A DNA stretch of 64,000 bases from Variovorax boronicumulans (GTDB lineage: Bacteria; Pseudomonadota; Gammaproteobacteria; Burkholderiales; Burkholderiaceae_C), in the NCBI RefSeq assembly GCF_029892485.1, contig NZ_JARXVG010000001.1, positions 310,001 to 374,000 of the forward strand, read 5' to 3'. Under the pieces are notes generated by a model that was not told the origin of the DNA, searched no databases, and saw only the letters and a list, made by a program, of their open reading frames with translations. Below, in pieces: positions 1 through 8,951 of the stretch (position 1 is the first letter of the stretch; the number at the start of each line of letters is the position of its first letter). The position numbers and the translations under genes were made by a program.

Positions 1-151
1 GCGTGCAACGCTGGAACAAGAACGCCGCCAGTTCGGGTCAAGGCGTTCCGCGGCGGCGAATCTACGCTTCAAGCAACCCGCATGCCACCGCGCAAACCCG
101 TGCTGGCGGTGTGCGAAGTTGTTTCATCACTCCACTTCCGAAAGGCCCGCC
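1..151. other. leading intergenic stretch before the nitrilase gene
   Basis: No supported gene starts or ends here. The short open frames that cross it have no family resemblance and no ribosome-binding site. The last bases before the ATG at 152 contain a purine-rich GAAAGG that can serve as the ribosome-binding site of the nitrilase gene. A promoter probably lies here, but I see no clear -35/-10 pair. Confidence 0.5.
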
Positions 152-1186
152 ATGCCCACCACCGTTCACCCCAAGCTCCGCGTCGCCGCCGTGCAGGCCG
201 CGCCCGTGTTCCTCGACCTCGACGGCACCATCGACAAGACCATCGACCTCATGGCCCAGGCAGCGGGCCAGGGCGTGAAGCTCATCGCCTTTCCCGAGAC
301 CTGGGTGCCCGGCTACCCATGGTGGATCTGGCTCGATTCGCCCGCCTGGGGCATGCAGTTCGTGCAGCGCTACCACGACAACTCCCTGGTGATCGGCTCG
401 GCAGAGTTCGACCGCATCAAGGATGCGGCCCGCAAGCACAAGATCTGGGTCTCGCTCGGCTACAGCGAAAAGGCCGCGGGCAGCCTCTACATCGCCCAGG
501 CGCTCATCGACGACCAGGGCCACACCGTGCAGACGCGCCGCAAGCTCAAGCCCACGCATGTGGAGCGCACCGTGTTCGGCGAGGGCGACGGCTCCGACCT
601 CGCGGTGGCTGAAACAGCCATCGGCAATATCGGCTCGCTCTCGTGCTGGGAGCACCTGCAGCCGCTCAGCAAGTACGCGATGTATGCGCAGAACGAGCAG
701 ATCCACTGCGGCGCATGGCCCAGCTTCTCGCTCTACCGGGGCGCGGCCTACGCGCTCGGGCCGGAGGTCAACAACGCCGCGAGCCAGGTCTACGCGGCCG
801 AGGGCCAGTGCTTCGTGGTCGCACCGTGTGCGACGGTCTCGCAGGCGATGAGCGACCTCATGTGCACCGATGCCGGCAAGCAGCAGATGCTGCGCACCGG
901 CGGCGGCTTCGCGCGCATCTACGCGCCCGACGGCTCGCCGCTCGGCACGCCGCTGGCCGAGGACCAGGAAGGCCTGGTGATCGCCGACATCGACCTGGGC
1001 ATGATCTCGCTCGCCAAGGCCGCGGCCGATCCGAGCGGCCACTACTCGCGGCCCGATGTCACCCAGCTGTTGCTCAACAAGACGCGCCGGGAGCCCGTGG
1101 TGTTTCAGCGCACGCCCGAGCCCGAAAGCAGTGCGCCCGAAGCGGTGGCTGCAAGCACCGAGCCACGCCTGCAGCTCGCCGCCTGA
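152..1186 (+). CDS. nitrilase (carbon-nitrogen hydrolase superfamily)
   Basis: This 344-residue protein is expected to hydrolyse organic nitriles to carboxylic acids plus ammonia in the cytoplasm. The catalytic triad of the family is visible in order: Glu in FPETW near residue 49, Lys in KLKPTHVER near 131-133, and the nucleophile Cys in LSCWEHLQP near 165. The CWEH form is typical of true nitrilases rather than amidases. An in-frame ATG at 119 would add 11 unconserved residues; the ATG at 152 follows a purine-rich site and gives the usual family N-terminus. The aldoxime dehydratase gene starts 17 bases downstream. Nitrilase and aldoxime dehydratase genes are known to be linked in the aldoxime-nitrile pathway (aldoxime to nitrile to acid). 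The exact substrate, aryl-aliphatic or aliphatic, cannot be told from sequence. Confidence 0.93.
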   Translation: MPTTVHPKLRVAAVQAAPVFLDLDGTIDKTIDLMAQAAGQGVKLIAFPETWVPGYPWWIWLDSPAWGMQFVQRYHDNSLVIGSAEFDRIKDAARKHKIWVSLGYSEKAAGSLYIAQALIDDQGHTVQTRRKLKPTHVERTVFGEGDGSDLAVAETAIGNIGSLSCWEHLQPLSKYAMYAQNEQIHCGAWPSFSLYRGAAYALGPEVNNAASQVYAAEGQCFVVAPCATVSQAMSDLMCTDAGKQQMLRTGGGFARIYAPDGSPLGTPLAEDQEGLVIADIDLGMISLAKAAADPSGHYSRPDVTQLLLNKTRREPVVFQRTPEPESSAPEAVAASTEPRLQLAA

Positions 1187-1203
1187 CACCCGGAGTCCCC
1201 ACC

Positions 1204-2266
1204 ATGGAATCCGCCATCGCCGAGCACCTGAAATGCCCCCGCACGCGGCACCGCCGCGTCGAGGACGACTACACCCCACCCTACCCCGTCTGGTCGGCCC
1301 GCGCGCCGGCTTCGGTGATGCAGGTGGTGATGGGCTATTTCGGCGTGCAGTCGCGCGGCCCCGAGATGCAGGGCCGCGCCTGCGCCGCACTGATGAAGAT
1401 CGCGCGCGACTTCGCCCTGCCCGACGGACCGGGCCATCACGACCTCACGCACCACGTCGATGCCGACGGATTCGACAACATGATCGCCATCGCCTACTGG
1501 GACGACGCTGCGGCCTTCGCGCGCTGGAGCGCCACACCCGCCATCGACGCATGGTGGCGCTCCGACGAGCGATTGAGCGAAGGCCTCGGCTACTTCCGCG
1601 AAATCGCCTCGCCGCGCGTCGAACACTTCGAGACCATGTTCAACACGCCGGACCGCTTCGAGGGCGTCGGCGTGGTCATGGGCGAGGTCAGCGGCGAGTT
1701 GCAGGAGCACGGCTACTGGGGGTCGATGCGCGACCGCATCCCGCTCTCGCAGACCGATGCGATGGTGCCCTCTGGCACGCGGGCGGTGATCGCCGGCACA
1801 CCCGCATTGGGGCAGCGCGTGCGCTATTGCCGGCCACGAGAACATCGCGATGATCCGCTCCGGCCAGGAGTGGGCCGACACCACAGGCCAGGAACGCACG
1901 CTCTACCTGGAGGACATGGAACCGGTGCTGCGCGAAGGCATGGAGTTCCTCCGCGACCAGGGCCTGGGCATCGGCTGCTACAGCAACCGCTACATGCACC
2001 ACCTCGACGCGCAGGGCGCACCGCTGCAGAAATCGTTCGGCCTGAGCTACTGGCGCTCGCTCGCCGACATGGAGCGCTGGGCCGAATCGCACCCCACGCA
2101 CGTGGCGATCTTCGGCAGCTTCATGCGCTATGTGCAGACACTGAACTTCCAGCTGCAGCTGCGCGTGTACCACGAGGTGTCGGTGCTGAAGGCCGACGAG
2201 CAGCGCTACGAGTACATCAACTGCCACGCGCGCAGCGGGCTCATGAACGGGCTGGCTGCAACATAA
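1204..2266 (+). pseudogene. oxd: aldoxime dehydratase, interrupted by an apparent +1 frameshift
   Basis: The family is a haem enzyme that dehydrates aldoximes to nitriles, which the upstream nitrilase would then hydrolyse. The first reading frame (1204 to about 1824) encodes a clear N-terminal part with DDYTPPYP, YFGVQSRG and YWGSMRDRIP. From about 1826 the homology continues in the next frame with GHENIAMIRSGQEW, YLEDMEPVLREG and SHPTHVAIFGS, up to the TAA at 2264-2266. Deleting the single T at 1825 restores a continuous RVRIAGHENIAM and a 353-residue protein, the usual length of the family. Candidate haem or catalytic histidines are those in SHPTH (near residue 299) and VYHEV (near 323); I did not align them. 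As written, the first frame runs through without stop until 2415 with unrelated sequence. Either a real frameshift or a one-base sequencing error. Confidence 0.9.
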
Positions 2267-2339
2267 GAGAATTCCACGCGCGGGATTGCCTTAGGATTCG
2301 CCCCCTGTTTCCAAAGGCCGCAAGGCAAGGACCCCGAGC

Positions 2340-4043
2340 ATGTGGAGCGATCTCGAAAGCCTCGTCGAAGCCTCGATGCAGGAATGGAAAGTGCCCGGCC
2401 TCGCGCTGGCGGTGATTCAGGACGGCGAGGTGGTGCTGCAGAAGGGCTACGGCGTGCGCGACACCGACACCGGTCTGCCCGTGACCACCGACACGCAATT
2501 CCTGCTGTGCTCGATCACCAAGTCGTTCACCGCGGCCGGCCTTGGCCTGCTGGTCGATGAACGCAAGCTCGACTGGGATCGGCCGGTCCGCGAGCTGCTC
2601 CCGGAGTTCCGCCTGCAAGACCCGGTGGCGACCGAGCGGCTCACGGTGCGCGATCTCCTGTGCCACCACAGCGGCCTGCCGCGCCACGACTGGATCCACA
2701 TGCCCGGCGACCTGAGCAACGTGCAGATGCTCGCGGCGCTCAGGCATCTCGCGTCCAACAAAGACCTGCGCGACACCTTCCAGTACTCGAACCTCGGCTA
2801 CCTCGTCGCGGGAATGATCACCGAGCGCATCAGCGGCCAGCGCTACGAAGACTTCACGACCGAGCGACTGATGAAGCCGCTGGGCTTCAGCCACTTCGGT
2901 TTTTCCATCGACGCGCTCGGCGCCGCGGAGGACGGCGCACGCCCGCATGCGATCGATGGCGACGAGCTTCATCGGTCGCCGCTGTCGCCCATCCGCGCCA
3001 CGCCTGCCGGCGGCATCAACGCCTCGGTGGCGGACCTCGCGAAATGGGCGCGCTTCCTGCTCGACGGCAAGGCGGACGGCCGCCAGTTGCTCTCGCCGCA
3101 GGCGCTGCGCGAAATGACGACGCCTCGCGTGCACATGGGACGTTCCCCATACGCGGAGATCGGCGATTCGCACTACGGCCTCGGCCTCTTCTGCGAGCAG
3201 TACCGCGGCGATCGCACCGTGGCGCATTCGGGCTCGTGGGCCGGCTGGAGCACGCTCATGACGCTGCTGCCGGAACGCCGCGCAGGCGTCGTGGTGCTGA
3301 CGAACCGCACGCCGGGCGGCGCCACGCCCATCCTCACATTCGCGGTCCTCGACCGGCTCTGCGGCCGCGAACCGGTCGACTGGTTCGGCCGGCTCGCACC
3401 GAAGCGCAAGCAGGCCGTGGCACAGCAGAAGCTCGACAAGAAAGCAGCCGCGGAGGTGCGCCACAGCGGCACCCGGCCGAGCCATGCGCTCGAAGACTAC
3501 GTCGGCGACTACGAGCATCCGGCCTACGGGCGTATCCACATCGAACAGCGCGCGGACGGACTTGCATGGCGCTGGCGCGGTGCGGAAGACCAGCTCCTGC
3601 ATCGCCACTACGACGTGTTCATCACGCCGGACCGGCCGACGATCATGCACCCCAGCGATCGCACCCTCACCTTCCGCTACGACCGGCAAGGCCACATCGA
3701 CCGCGTCGAAGTGCCCCTTGAAGAGATGGTGGAAGACATCGTGTTCCGCCGCGTTGCGGCCGGCGAAGTGCTGGACCCCGCATTCCGCCGGCTGTGCGCC
3801 GGGGACTACCTGCATGCCGGCCGCGTGATCGAGATCCGGCTCGATGCAGGCGAGCAGCTCGGCATGACGATCCCGGGCCAGCCGACTTACCGGCTGCTGC
3901 CGGCCGGCGGGCGGCGCTTCAACGTCGAGACGCTCGAAGGCTACGGCGTGGAGTTCCGCCAGCCTTCGCCGGAGGTGGTGGACGCGATGGTCTTTCACGA
4001 GCCGCGTGTCACCGCGCTCGCGCCGAGGATCGCGAACACCTAG
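2340..4043 (+). CDS. serine hydrolase, class C beta-lactamase / penicillin-binding-protein fold
   Basis: A 567-residue protein of the beta-lactamase-related (peptidase S12) family. The three active-site motifs are present: SITK (S58-K61), YSN (149-151) and HSG (296-298), where the last replaces the KTG box as is common in the esterase and D-aminopeptidase branches. A second domain of about 180 residues follows, resembling the lipocalin-like C-terminal domain (DUF3471 type) of such enzymes. I see no convincing signal peptide, so a cytoplasmic location is likely. Function could be esterase, D-amino-acid peptidase or amide hydrolase; the sequence does not decide. It stands alone on this strand after the oxd gene (74-base gap), and its stop codon overlaps the stop of the convergent matB gene in the four bases CTAG. 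Confidence 0.85.
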   Translation: MWSDLESLVEASMQEWKVPGLALAVIQDGEVVLQKGYGVRDTDTGLPVTTDTQFLLCSITKSFTAAGLGLLVDERKLDWDRPVRELLPEFRLQDPVATERLTVRDLLCHHSGLPRHDWIHMPGDLSNVQMLAALRHLASNKDLRDTFQYSNLGYLVAGMITERISGQRYEDFTTERLMKPLGFSHFGFSIDALGAAEDGARPHAIDGDELHRSPLSPIRATPAGGINASVADLAKWARFLLDGKADGRQLLSPQALREMTTPRVHMGRSPYAEIGDSHYGLGLFCEQYRGDRTVAHSGSWAGWSTLMTLLPERRAGVVVLTNRTPGGATPILTFAVLDRLCGREPVDWFGRLAPKRKQAVAQQKLDKKAAAEVRHSGTRPSHALEDYVGDYEHPAYGRIHIEQRADGLAWRWRGAEDQLLHRHYDVFITPDRPTIMHPSDRTLTFRYDRQGHIDRVEVPLEEMVEDIVFRRVAAGEVLDPAFRRLCAGDYLHAGRVIEIRLDAGEQLGMTIPGQPTYRLLPAGGRRFNVETLEGYGVEFRQPSPEVVDAMVFHEPRVTALAPRIANT

Positions 4044-5575
4044 CCGAACAAGCCCTTGTGCTCGGCGCGCAGCAGCGCCTTCTGCACCTTGCCCATCGTG
4101 TTGCGCGGCAGCTCGGGCACCACGAAGCAGCGCTTGGGAATCTTGAAGTTCGCAAGCTTCGACTTGAGCTCCGCCACGATCGCATCGGCATCGATCACCG
4201 TGCCCGCCTTGGCGATCACGATGGCCACTCCCACTTCACCGAAGTCGGGGTGCGGCACACCGATCACCGCGCTCTCGGCCACGCCGGCCATCTCGTTGAT
4301 GTAGCCCTCGATCTCGGCCGGGTAGACGTTGTAGCCGCCGCTGATGATCAGGTCCTTGCTGCGCCCGACGATGGTGATGTAGCCGCGGCCGTCGATCTTG
4401 CCGACGTCGCCGGTCTTGAAGAAGCCGTCGGCGGTGAACTCTTCGGCCGTCTTCTCGGGCATGCGCCAGTAGCCGGCGAACACGTTGGGGCCGGCTACCT
4501 CGATGCCGCCGATCTCATCGGTGGTGCAGTCGTTGCCCTTCTCGTCGCGCACGCGCAATTGCACGCCCGGCAAGGCGAAGCCGACCGTGCCGCCGCGGCG
4601 TTCGCCCTGCTCAGGCTTGTAAGGGTTGGAGGTGAGCATCACCGTCTCGCTCATGCCGTAGCGCTCGAGGATGGTGTGGCCGGTGCGCTCCTTCCACTCG
4701 TCGAAGGTCTCGATGAGCAACGGCGCCGAACCCGCGATAAAGAGCCGCATGTTGCACACCGCTTCGCGCGTGAGGCCGGGCTCGGCCAGGAGGCGCACGT
4801 ACAGCGTGGGCACGCCCATGAACACGGTGGCCTCCGGGAGCCTGGCGACGATCTGCTTCGGATCGAACTTCGAGAACCACAGCATCTTGCTGCCGTTGAG
4901 CAGTGCGCCGTGCAGCGCGACGAAGAGGCCGTGCACGTGGAAGATCGGCAGCGTGTGGACCAGCACATCGCCCGGCGTCCAGCCCCAGTAGTCCTTGAGT
5001 ACCTCGGCGTTCGACAGCAGGTTGCCGTGCGTGAGCATCGCGCCCTTGCTGCGGCCGGTGGTGCCGCTGGTGTAGAGGATTGCGGCGAGATCGTCGGGCG
5101 ACTTTTTCGCGGGCGTGTGCCTGTCGGTGCACTGCGCCGCAACCTCCAGCAACGTGCCGGTGCGGTCGTCGTCGAGCGTGAATACATGCCGCGTGCCCGC
5201 CGCGTTGGCGATGGGCCCGACCCACGATGCATTGCGGCTCGTGCACACCACCACCGCGGGCTCGGCGTTGCCGATGAAGTATTCGATCTCGGCGCTCTGG
5301 TAAGCGGTGTTGAGCGGCAGAAACACATAGCCCGCGCGCAGCGTGGCGAGGTACAGCAGCATCGCCTCGACCGATTTCTCGACCTGCACCGCGATGCGCG
5401 CGCCCTTCTCGAGCTTCAGGGCATCGAGCAGGTTGGCGATCATCGCGCTCGCGCGTTCGAGGTCGCGCCACGAGTAGAAAAGGCCGTTGTCGGTCTCGAC
5501 CGCAATGCCGTCGAGGTCGGCGGGAAAGGCCGCGCGCAAGGCGGCGAACAGGTTGGCGTTGGTTGGCTTCTTCAT
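4040..5575 (-). CDS. matB: malonyl-CoA synthetase (acyl-CoA synthetase family)
   Basis: This 511-residue ANL-superfamily enzyme should activate malonate with ATP and CoA to malonyl-CoA in the cytoplasm. The P-loop-like AMP-binding motif YTSGTTGRSKG is near residue 160, the YGMSET core motif is in the middle, and the C-terminal domain carries DLIISGGYNVYPAEIE and the adenylation lysine in NTMGKVQK near 496. The assignment as MatB rather than a generic acyl-CoA ligase rests on overall similarity and on the malonyl-CoA decarboxylase gene in the same operon. The ATG at 5575 gives the expected N-terminus (MKKPTNANLF); the open frame continues upstream without family resemblance. It is the last gene of the operon, 23 bases after the crotonase gene. 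Confidence 0.9.
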   Translation of the reverse strand: MKKPTNANLFAALRAAFPADLDGIAVETDNGLFYSWRDLERASAMIANLLDALKLEKGARIAVQVEKSVEAMLLYLATLRAGYVFLPLNTAYQSAEIEYFIGNAEPAVVVCTSRNASWVGPIANAAGTRHVFTLDDDRTGTLLEVAAQCTDRHTPAKKSPDDLAAILYTSGTTGRSKGAMLTHGNLLSNAEVLKDYWGWTPGDVLVHTLPIFHVHGLFVALHGALLNGSKMLWFSKFDPKQIVARLPEATVFMGVPTLYVRLLAEPGLTREAVCNMRLFIAGSAPLLIETFDEWKERTGHTILERYGMSETVMLTSNPYKPEQGERRGGTVGFALPGVQLRVRDEKGNDCTTDEIGGIEVAGPNVFAGYWRMPEKTAEEFTADGFFKTGDVGKIDGRGYITIVGRSKDLIISGGYNVYPAEIEGYINEMAGVAESAVIGVPHPDFGEVGVAIVIAKAGTVIDADAIVAELKSKLANFKIPKRCFVVPELPRNTMGKVQKALLRAEHKGLFG

Positions 5576-5598
5576 CGCTTCGTCTTTGAACCGGTACT

Positions 5599-6399
5599 TC
5601 AGAAATTCGGTGTGCGCTTGGCAAGGAAGGCGGCGATGCCTTCGCGGTGCTCGGCGGAATCGGCGTAGTCGTAGGCTGTGGCGAGCAGGCTCTGCGTGGA
5701 TTGAGCGCCGGCCTTCAGCATGGCGAAGGTGCGCTTGTGCAGGCGTGCGGCCTGCGGGGCCAGCGCGGCGATGCGGTCGGCGTGCAGTTGCACGGCCGTC
5801 GCGACTTCGTTGTCGGGCAGCACCTGCAGCAGGAAGCCCGCGTCGTACAGGCGCTGGGCGCCGTGCACGCCGGCGGCCAGCAGCATGTCGCGCGCGAGCA
5901 CGTCGCCGATGGCGCCATGCACCAGGGCCGCTTCGCGCGGCGCCATGGGAAAGCCGAGCTTGGCGATCGGCGCGCCGAATTTGGCGGAGCTGCCTGCGAT
6001 GCGGATGTCGCAGCAGCTCGCGATCTCGATGCCGGCGCCCATGCAGGCGCCTTCGATCTGCGCGACCAGCGGCACGGGACAGTCGAGCAAGGCTTGCAGC
6101 GCGGCCCACACTTCGCTCTCGTGGAACTCGCGCAGGCTCGGCTCTTCGAAGCGGAACGACGGGTACTCGGAGATGTCGCCGCCCGCGCAGAAGGCGCCAC
6201 CCTCCCCGCGGACGACGATGCACCGAAGGCCTGCATCGTCCAGGCCCGCGAACACCGCGCGCAGTTCGCGCCACATCGCGCGCGTCATCGCATTGAGGCG
6301 GCCCGCGTTCGACAGCGTGACGACCGCCACAGCGCCTTCGCGCTGCAACGATACGGACGCGCGTTCGCGCGTGGGCGACGCAGTGCCCGCAGCCGTCAT
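5599..6399 (-). CDS. crotonase-fold protein (enoyl-CoA hydratase/isomerase family), atypical active site
   Basis: A 266-residue crotonase-superfamily protein. The oxyanion-hole segments GGAFCAGGD and GACMGAGIE are present, and the first catalytic glutamate of hydratases lies in GAGIE. The position of the second glutamate, normally in FGxPE, reads FGAPI here, so an isoleucine replaces it. That makes simple enoyl-CoA hydration doubtful and isomerase, thioesterase or decarboxylase-like chemistry possible. It is part of the malonate operon: its ATG overlaps the stop of the Bug-protein gene (ATGA, 6396-6399), and matB follows. A role on malonyl-CoA or a related acyl-CoA is inferred from context only. 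Confidence 0.85.
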   Translation of the reverse strand: MTAAGTASPTRERASVSLQREGAVAVVTLSNAGRLNAMTRAMWRELRAVFAGLDDAGLRCIVVRGEGGAFCAGGDISEYPSFRFEEPSLREFHESEVWAALQALLDCPVPLVAQIEGACMGAGIEIASCCDIRIAGSSAKFGAPIAKLGFPMAPREAALVHGAIGDVLARDMLLAAGVHGAQRLYDAGFLLQVLPDNEVATAVQLHADRIAALAPQAARLHKRTFAMLKAGAQSTQSLLATAYDYADSAEHREGIAAFLAKRTPNF

Positions 6400-7385
6400 T
6401 CGAGCTTGGCGCCCGACGCCTTCACGACCGTGGCCCAGCGCTTGATTTCGGAGCTCACGAAGCCGCCGTAGGCCGCCATGGTGAGCGTGGGGATCTCGGA
6501 GCCGTTCTGCGCCCAGATGGTCTTGAGCTCGTCGGTGGCGAGCGCCTTCTTCATGTCGTCGACCGCGCGCGCCTGCGCGTCGGCCGGCGTGTTCTTCGGT
6601 GCCCAGAGGCCATACCAGGTGGTCACGGTGTAGTCGGGCAGGCCCACCTCGGCGGCGCACGGCACGTCGGGGAAGGCGGGGTTGCGCTTGCTGCCGGCCA
6701 CCATCAGCGCCTTGATGCGGCCGCTCTTGATGTGTTGCGACGAAGAACCCAGGCCGTCGAACATCAGGTCGACGTTGCCCGAGATCAGGTCCGACAGCGC
6801 CGGACCCGCACCGCGGTACGGGATGTGGGTGATGAAGGTGCCGGTCTGCAGCTTGAAGAGCTCGCCCGCCAGGTGGTGCGAGGTGCCCGAGCCGGCCGAG
6901 CCGTAGTTGAACTTGCCGGGGTTGCGCTTCACCAGCGCAATGAATTCCTGGATCGTGTTGGCCTGCACGCGCTTGGGGTTGATCACCACCACCTGCGGCA
7001 CGTTGGCCAGCAGCATCAGGGGCACGAAGTCTTTCTCGATGTCGTAGTCGAGCTTGGGATACACCGAGGGCGCAATCGCGTGGTGCACCGCCCCCATGAA
7101 GAGCGTGTAGCCATCGGCCGGCGCCTTGGCCGCGATGCTCGCACCCAGCGTGCCGCCGGCGCCGCCGCGGTTGTCGATCACCAGCGTCTGGCCTGCGATC
7201 TTGGTGAACTGACCCGAGAGCGGCCGCGCAAAGGCGTCCGTGCCTCCGCCGGCCGGGAACGGGACGATCATGGTCACCGGCTTGGTCGGCCAGCCCGGGG
7301 TCTGGGCGCGCGCAGCGCCGCAAAGAACGGCTGCACCGGCGGCGGCCACGCGCAGAACGTCACGTCGCTGAAAACTTGGGTTCAT
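6396..7385 (-). CDS. Bug/TctC-family periplasmic solute-binding protein
   Basis: This 329-residue protein belongs to the tripartite tricarboxylate transporter receptor family. It has an N-terminal export signal, QRRDVLR followed by a hydrophobic run ending in AARA (about residues 7-28), with a twin-arginine-like start. The mature part shows the family signatures WPTKPVTMIVPFPAGGGTD, NRGGAGG and HIPYRGAGPAL. Such proteins bind dicarboxylates, amides or aromatic acids in the periplasm. No TctA or TctB membrane subunit is nearby, as is common for these expanded families in betaproteobacteria. Its position between matA and matB suggests malonate or a malonate derivative as ligand, which is inference. 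Confidence 0.93.
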   Translation of the reverse strand: MNPSFQRRDVLRVAAAGAAVLCGAARAQTPGWPTKPVTMIVPFPAGGGTDAFARPLSGQFTKIAGQTLVIDNRGGAGGTLGASIAAKAPADGYTLFMGAVHHAIAPSVYPKLDYDIEKDFVPLMLLANVPQVVVINPKRVQANTIQEFIALVKRNPGKFNYGSAGSGTSHHLAGELFKLQTGTFITHIPYRGAGPALSDLISGNVDLMFDGLGSSSQHIKSGRIKALMVAGSKRNPAFPDVPCAAEVGLPDYTVTTWYGLWAPKNTPADAQARAVDDMKKALATDELKTIWAQNGSEIPTLTMAAYGGFVSSEIKRWATVVKASGAKLE

Positions 7386-7438
7386 TTGTCTCTTCTCCGA
7401 TCTTTGTGGATTTTGCCGCCCGATGCGGCGGTAGGTGC

Positions 7439-8905
7439 TCAGCCTTTTTTGAAGAACAGGCTTTCGATGTCTCCCGATACCGCGACCTTGCCGTCGCCCA
7501 GCCAGGTCCGATGCTTGTCCAGGCGCTTCAGGTCATAGAGATAGTTGACCATGAGCCCGTACGACTGCTTGTGCCCCTTGGGCGACGGGTCGCCCGCCCA
7601 GTTCAGCCGCTCCACGCGCGCACCGTTGCCCAGGTGGAAGCGCGCCACCGGATCGACCGGCGTGCCGTCGACCAGCGCGCGGCCCAGGTATTCGGCGGCC
7701 GCCTGCAGCAGCCATTGGCGCAGCGGTGACTTGGCATCCAGCGCGGCGGCGCCCTCCACGGCGGCGAGCAGCCGCTCGGCAGTGGGCGGCATGGAGCCGA
7801 CGAGACGGCCGAGTTCGGCTTCGCGTTTCTCGTCCAGGCGCGGCAGCAGGTCGGCGGCGTTCTTCGCCAGCCAGGTGCGAAAGCCCGGAATCGGCGAGAG
7901 CGTGGCGAAGGTCTTCAGGCGCGGCAGTTCGTCCTGCAGCGTCTCGACCACGCGCTTGATGAGCGAATCGCCGAAGCTCACGCCGCGCAAGCCGGTCTGG
8001 GTGTTGCTGATCGAATAGAAGATGGCCGTGGTCGCCTTGGCGGGCGGCACCGGCACGGCGGCCTCGTCGAGCAGCGGTGTAATGCCGTCGCTGATGCCGT
8101 CGACCAGCGCCACCTCCACGAAGATCAGCGGTTCGTTGGGCAGGCGCGGATGAAAGAAGCCGTAGCAGCGGCGGTCGCTGTCGTCCAGCCGGTTCTTCAC
8201 ATCGGACCAGCCCTTGATGTCGTGCACCGCCTCGTAGCGGATGAGCTTCTCGATCAGCGAGGCCGGCGAGTCCCAGTCAATGCGGCGCAGTTCGAGAAAG
8301 GCGACGTCGAACCAGGTGGAGAAGAGATGCTCGAGTTCGGCATCGAGCGCCAGCAGGCGCTTGTCTGCCTTCAGGCACGGCAGCAGGTCGGCACGCAGGT
8401 CGACCAGGAAGCGCATGCCCGCGGGCTCGACGGCAAAGCGTTGCAAGAGGCGCATGCGCGGCGAGACGAGCGCGCGGCGCAGCTTCAATTCGGCCTGCCC
8501 TTCGTCGGGCGTGCCGACCGCGGCCTGGTGCTGGTCGCGCGCGGTCTTGAGCTTTTGCGCATCGGCGGCGAAGTGCTCGCTCATCAGGGCCCAGTAGTCG
8601 CGGCGCTCTTCGGGCGTGGCCACAGCGTAGGCCTCTGCGATGGCGTGGGCCCGGCGGCCGCCCTCGACCTCGCTCACGCGCGGATCGATCACGGCCTGCA
8701 GGTCGGCGAGCACGCGGCGCAGTGCGCGCGGCGACAGGGCCTCGTCGGCCTTGCGCAGCGTGACCTGCAGGCGCTCGGCGGTCGTGCGCTCGCTGGGCTT
8801 GAGCGTGTTCTTCGGCGCGCTCTTCGCAGTGCTTTCAGGCGCCACGGGCACCTTGGATTTTTCGCCAGAACGCAGCCGCGCCTGGAACCATTCGGTCGCA
8901 CTCAT
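7439..8905 (-). CDS. matA: malonyl-CoA decarboxylase
   Basis: A 488-residue malonyl-CoA decarboxylase converting malonyl-CoA to acetyl-CoA and CO2. It shows the helical N-terminal region followed by the GNAT-like catalytic domain with AIFYSISNTQ, GLRGVSFG and the conserved FHLGNGARVERLNW block that carries the catalytic histidine, then a conserved KGHKQSYGLMVNYLYDL tail. Together with MatB it lets the cell use free malonate as a carbon source through acetyl-CoA. It lies 46 bases after matR and 53 bases before the Bug-protein gene, on the same strand, so one transcript is likely. Confidence 0.95.
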   Translation of the reverse strand: MSATEWFQARLRSGEKSKVPVAPESTAKSAPKNTLKPSERTTAERLQVTLRKADEALSPRALRRVLADLQAVIDPRVSEVEGGRRAHAIAEAYAVATPEERRDYWALMSEHFAADAQKLKTARDQHQAAVGTPDEGQAELKLRRALVSPRMRLLQRFAVEPAGMRFLVDLRADLLPCLKADKRLLALDAELEHLFSTWFDVAFLELRRIDWDSPASLIEKLIRYEAVHDIKGWSDVKNRLDDSDRRCYGFFHPRLPNEPLIFVEVALVDGISDGITPLLDEAAVPVPPAKATTAIFYSISNTQTGLRGVSFGDSLIKRVVETLQDELPRLKTFATLSPIPGFRTWLAKNAADLLPRLDEKREAELGRLVGSMPPTAERLLAAVEGAAALDAKSPLRQWLLQAAAEYLGRALVDGTPVDPVARFHLGNGARVERLNWAGDPSPKGHKQSYGLMVNYLYDLKRLDKHRTWLGDGKVAVSGDIESLFFKKG

Positions 8906-8951
8906 CGCTGGACTCCCCTGTGGATGGGTTCGGGCACGCCGCGGCGGATCG

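Noticed and set aside
3..278. Open frame at the very left end on the + strand
   Set aside because: It lacks protein-like composition and overlaps the nitrilase start in another frame.
62..1390. A 442-codon minus-strand frame over the nitrilase and oxd genes
   Set aside because: Composition is that of a shadow frame; the + strand nitrilase motifs are unambiguous.
4040..6274. A 744-residue fusion of an upstream region to malonyl-CoA synthetase
   Set aside because: The first part is the crotonase gene read in a wrong frame; the conserved protein starts at 5575.
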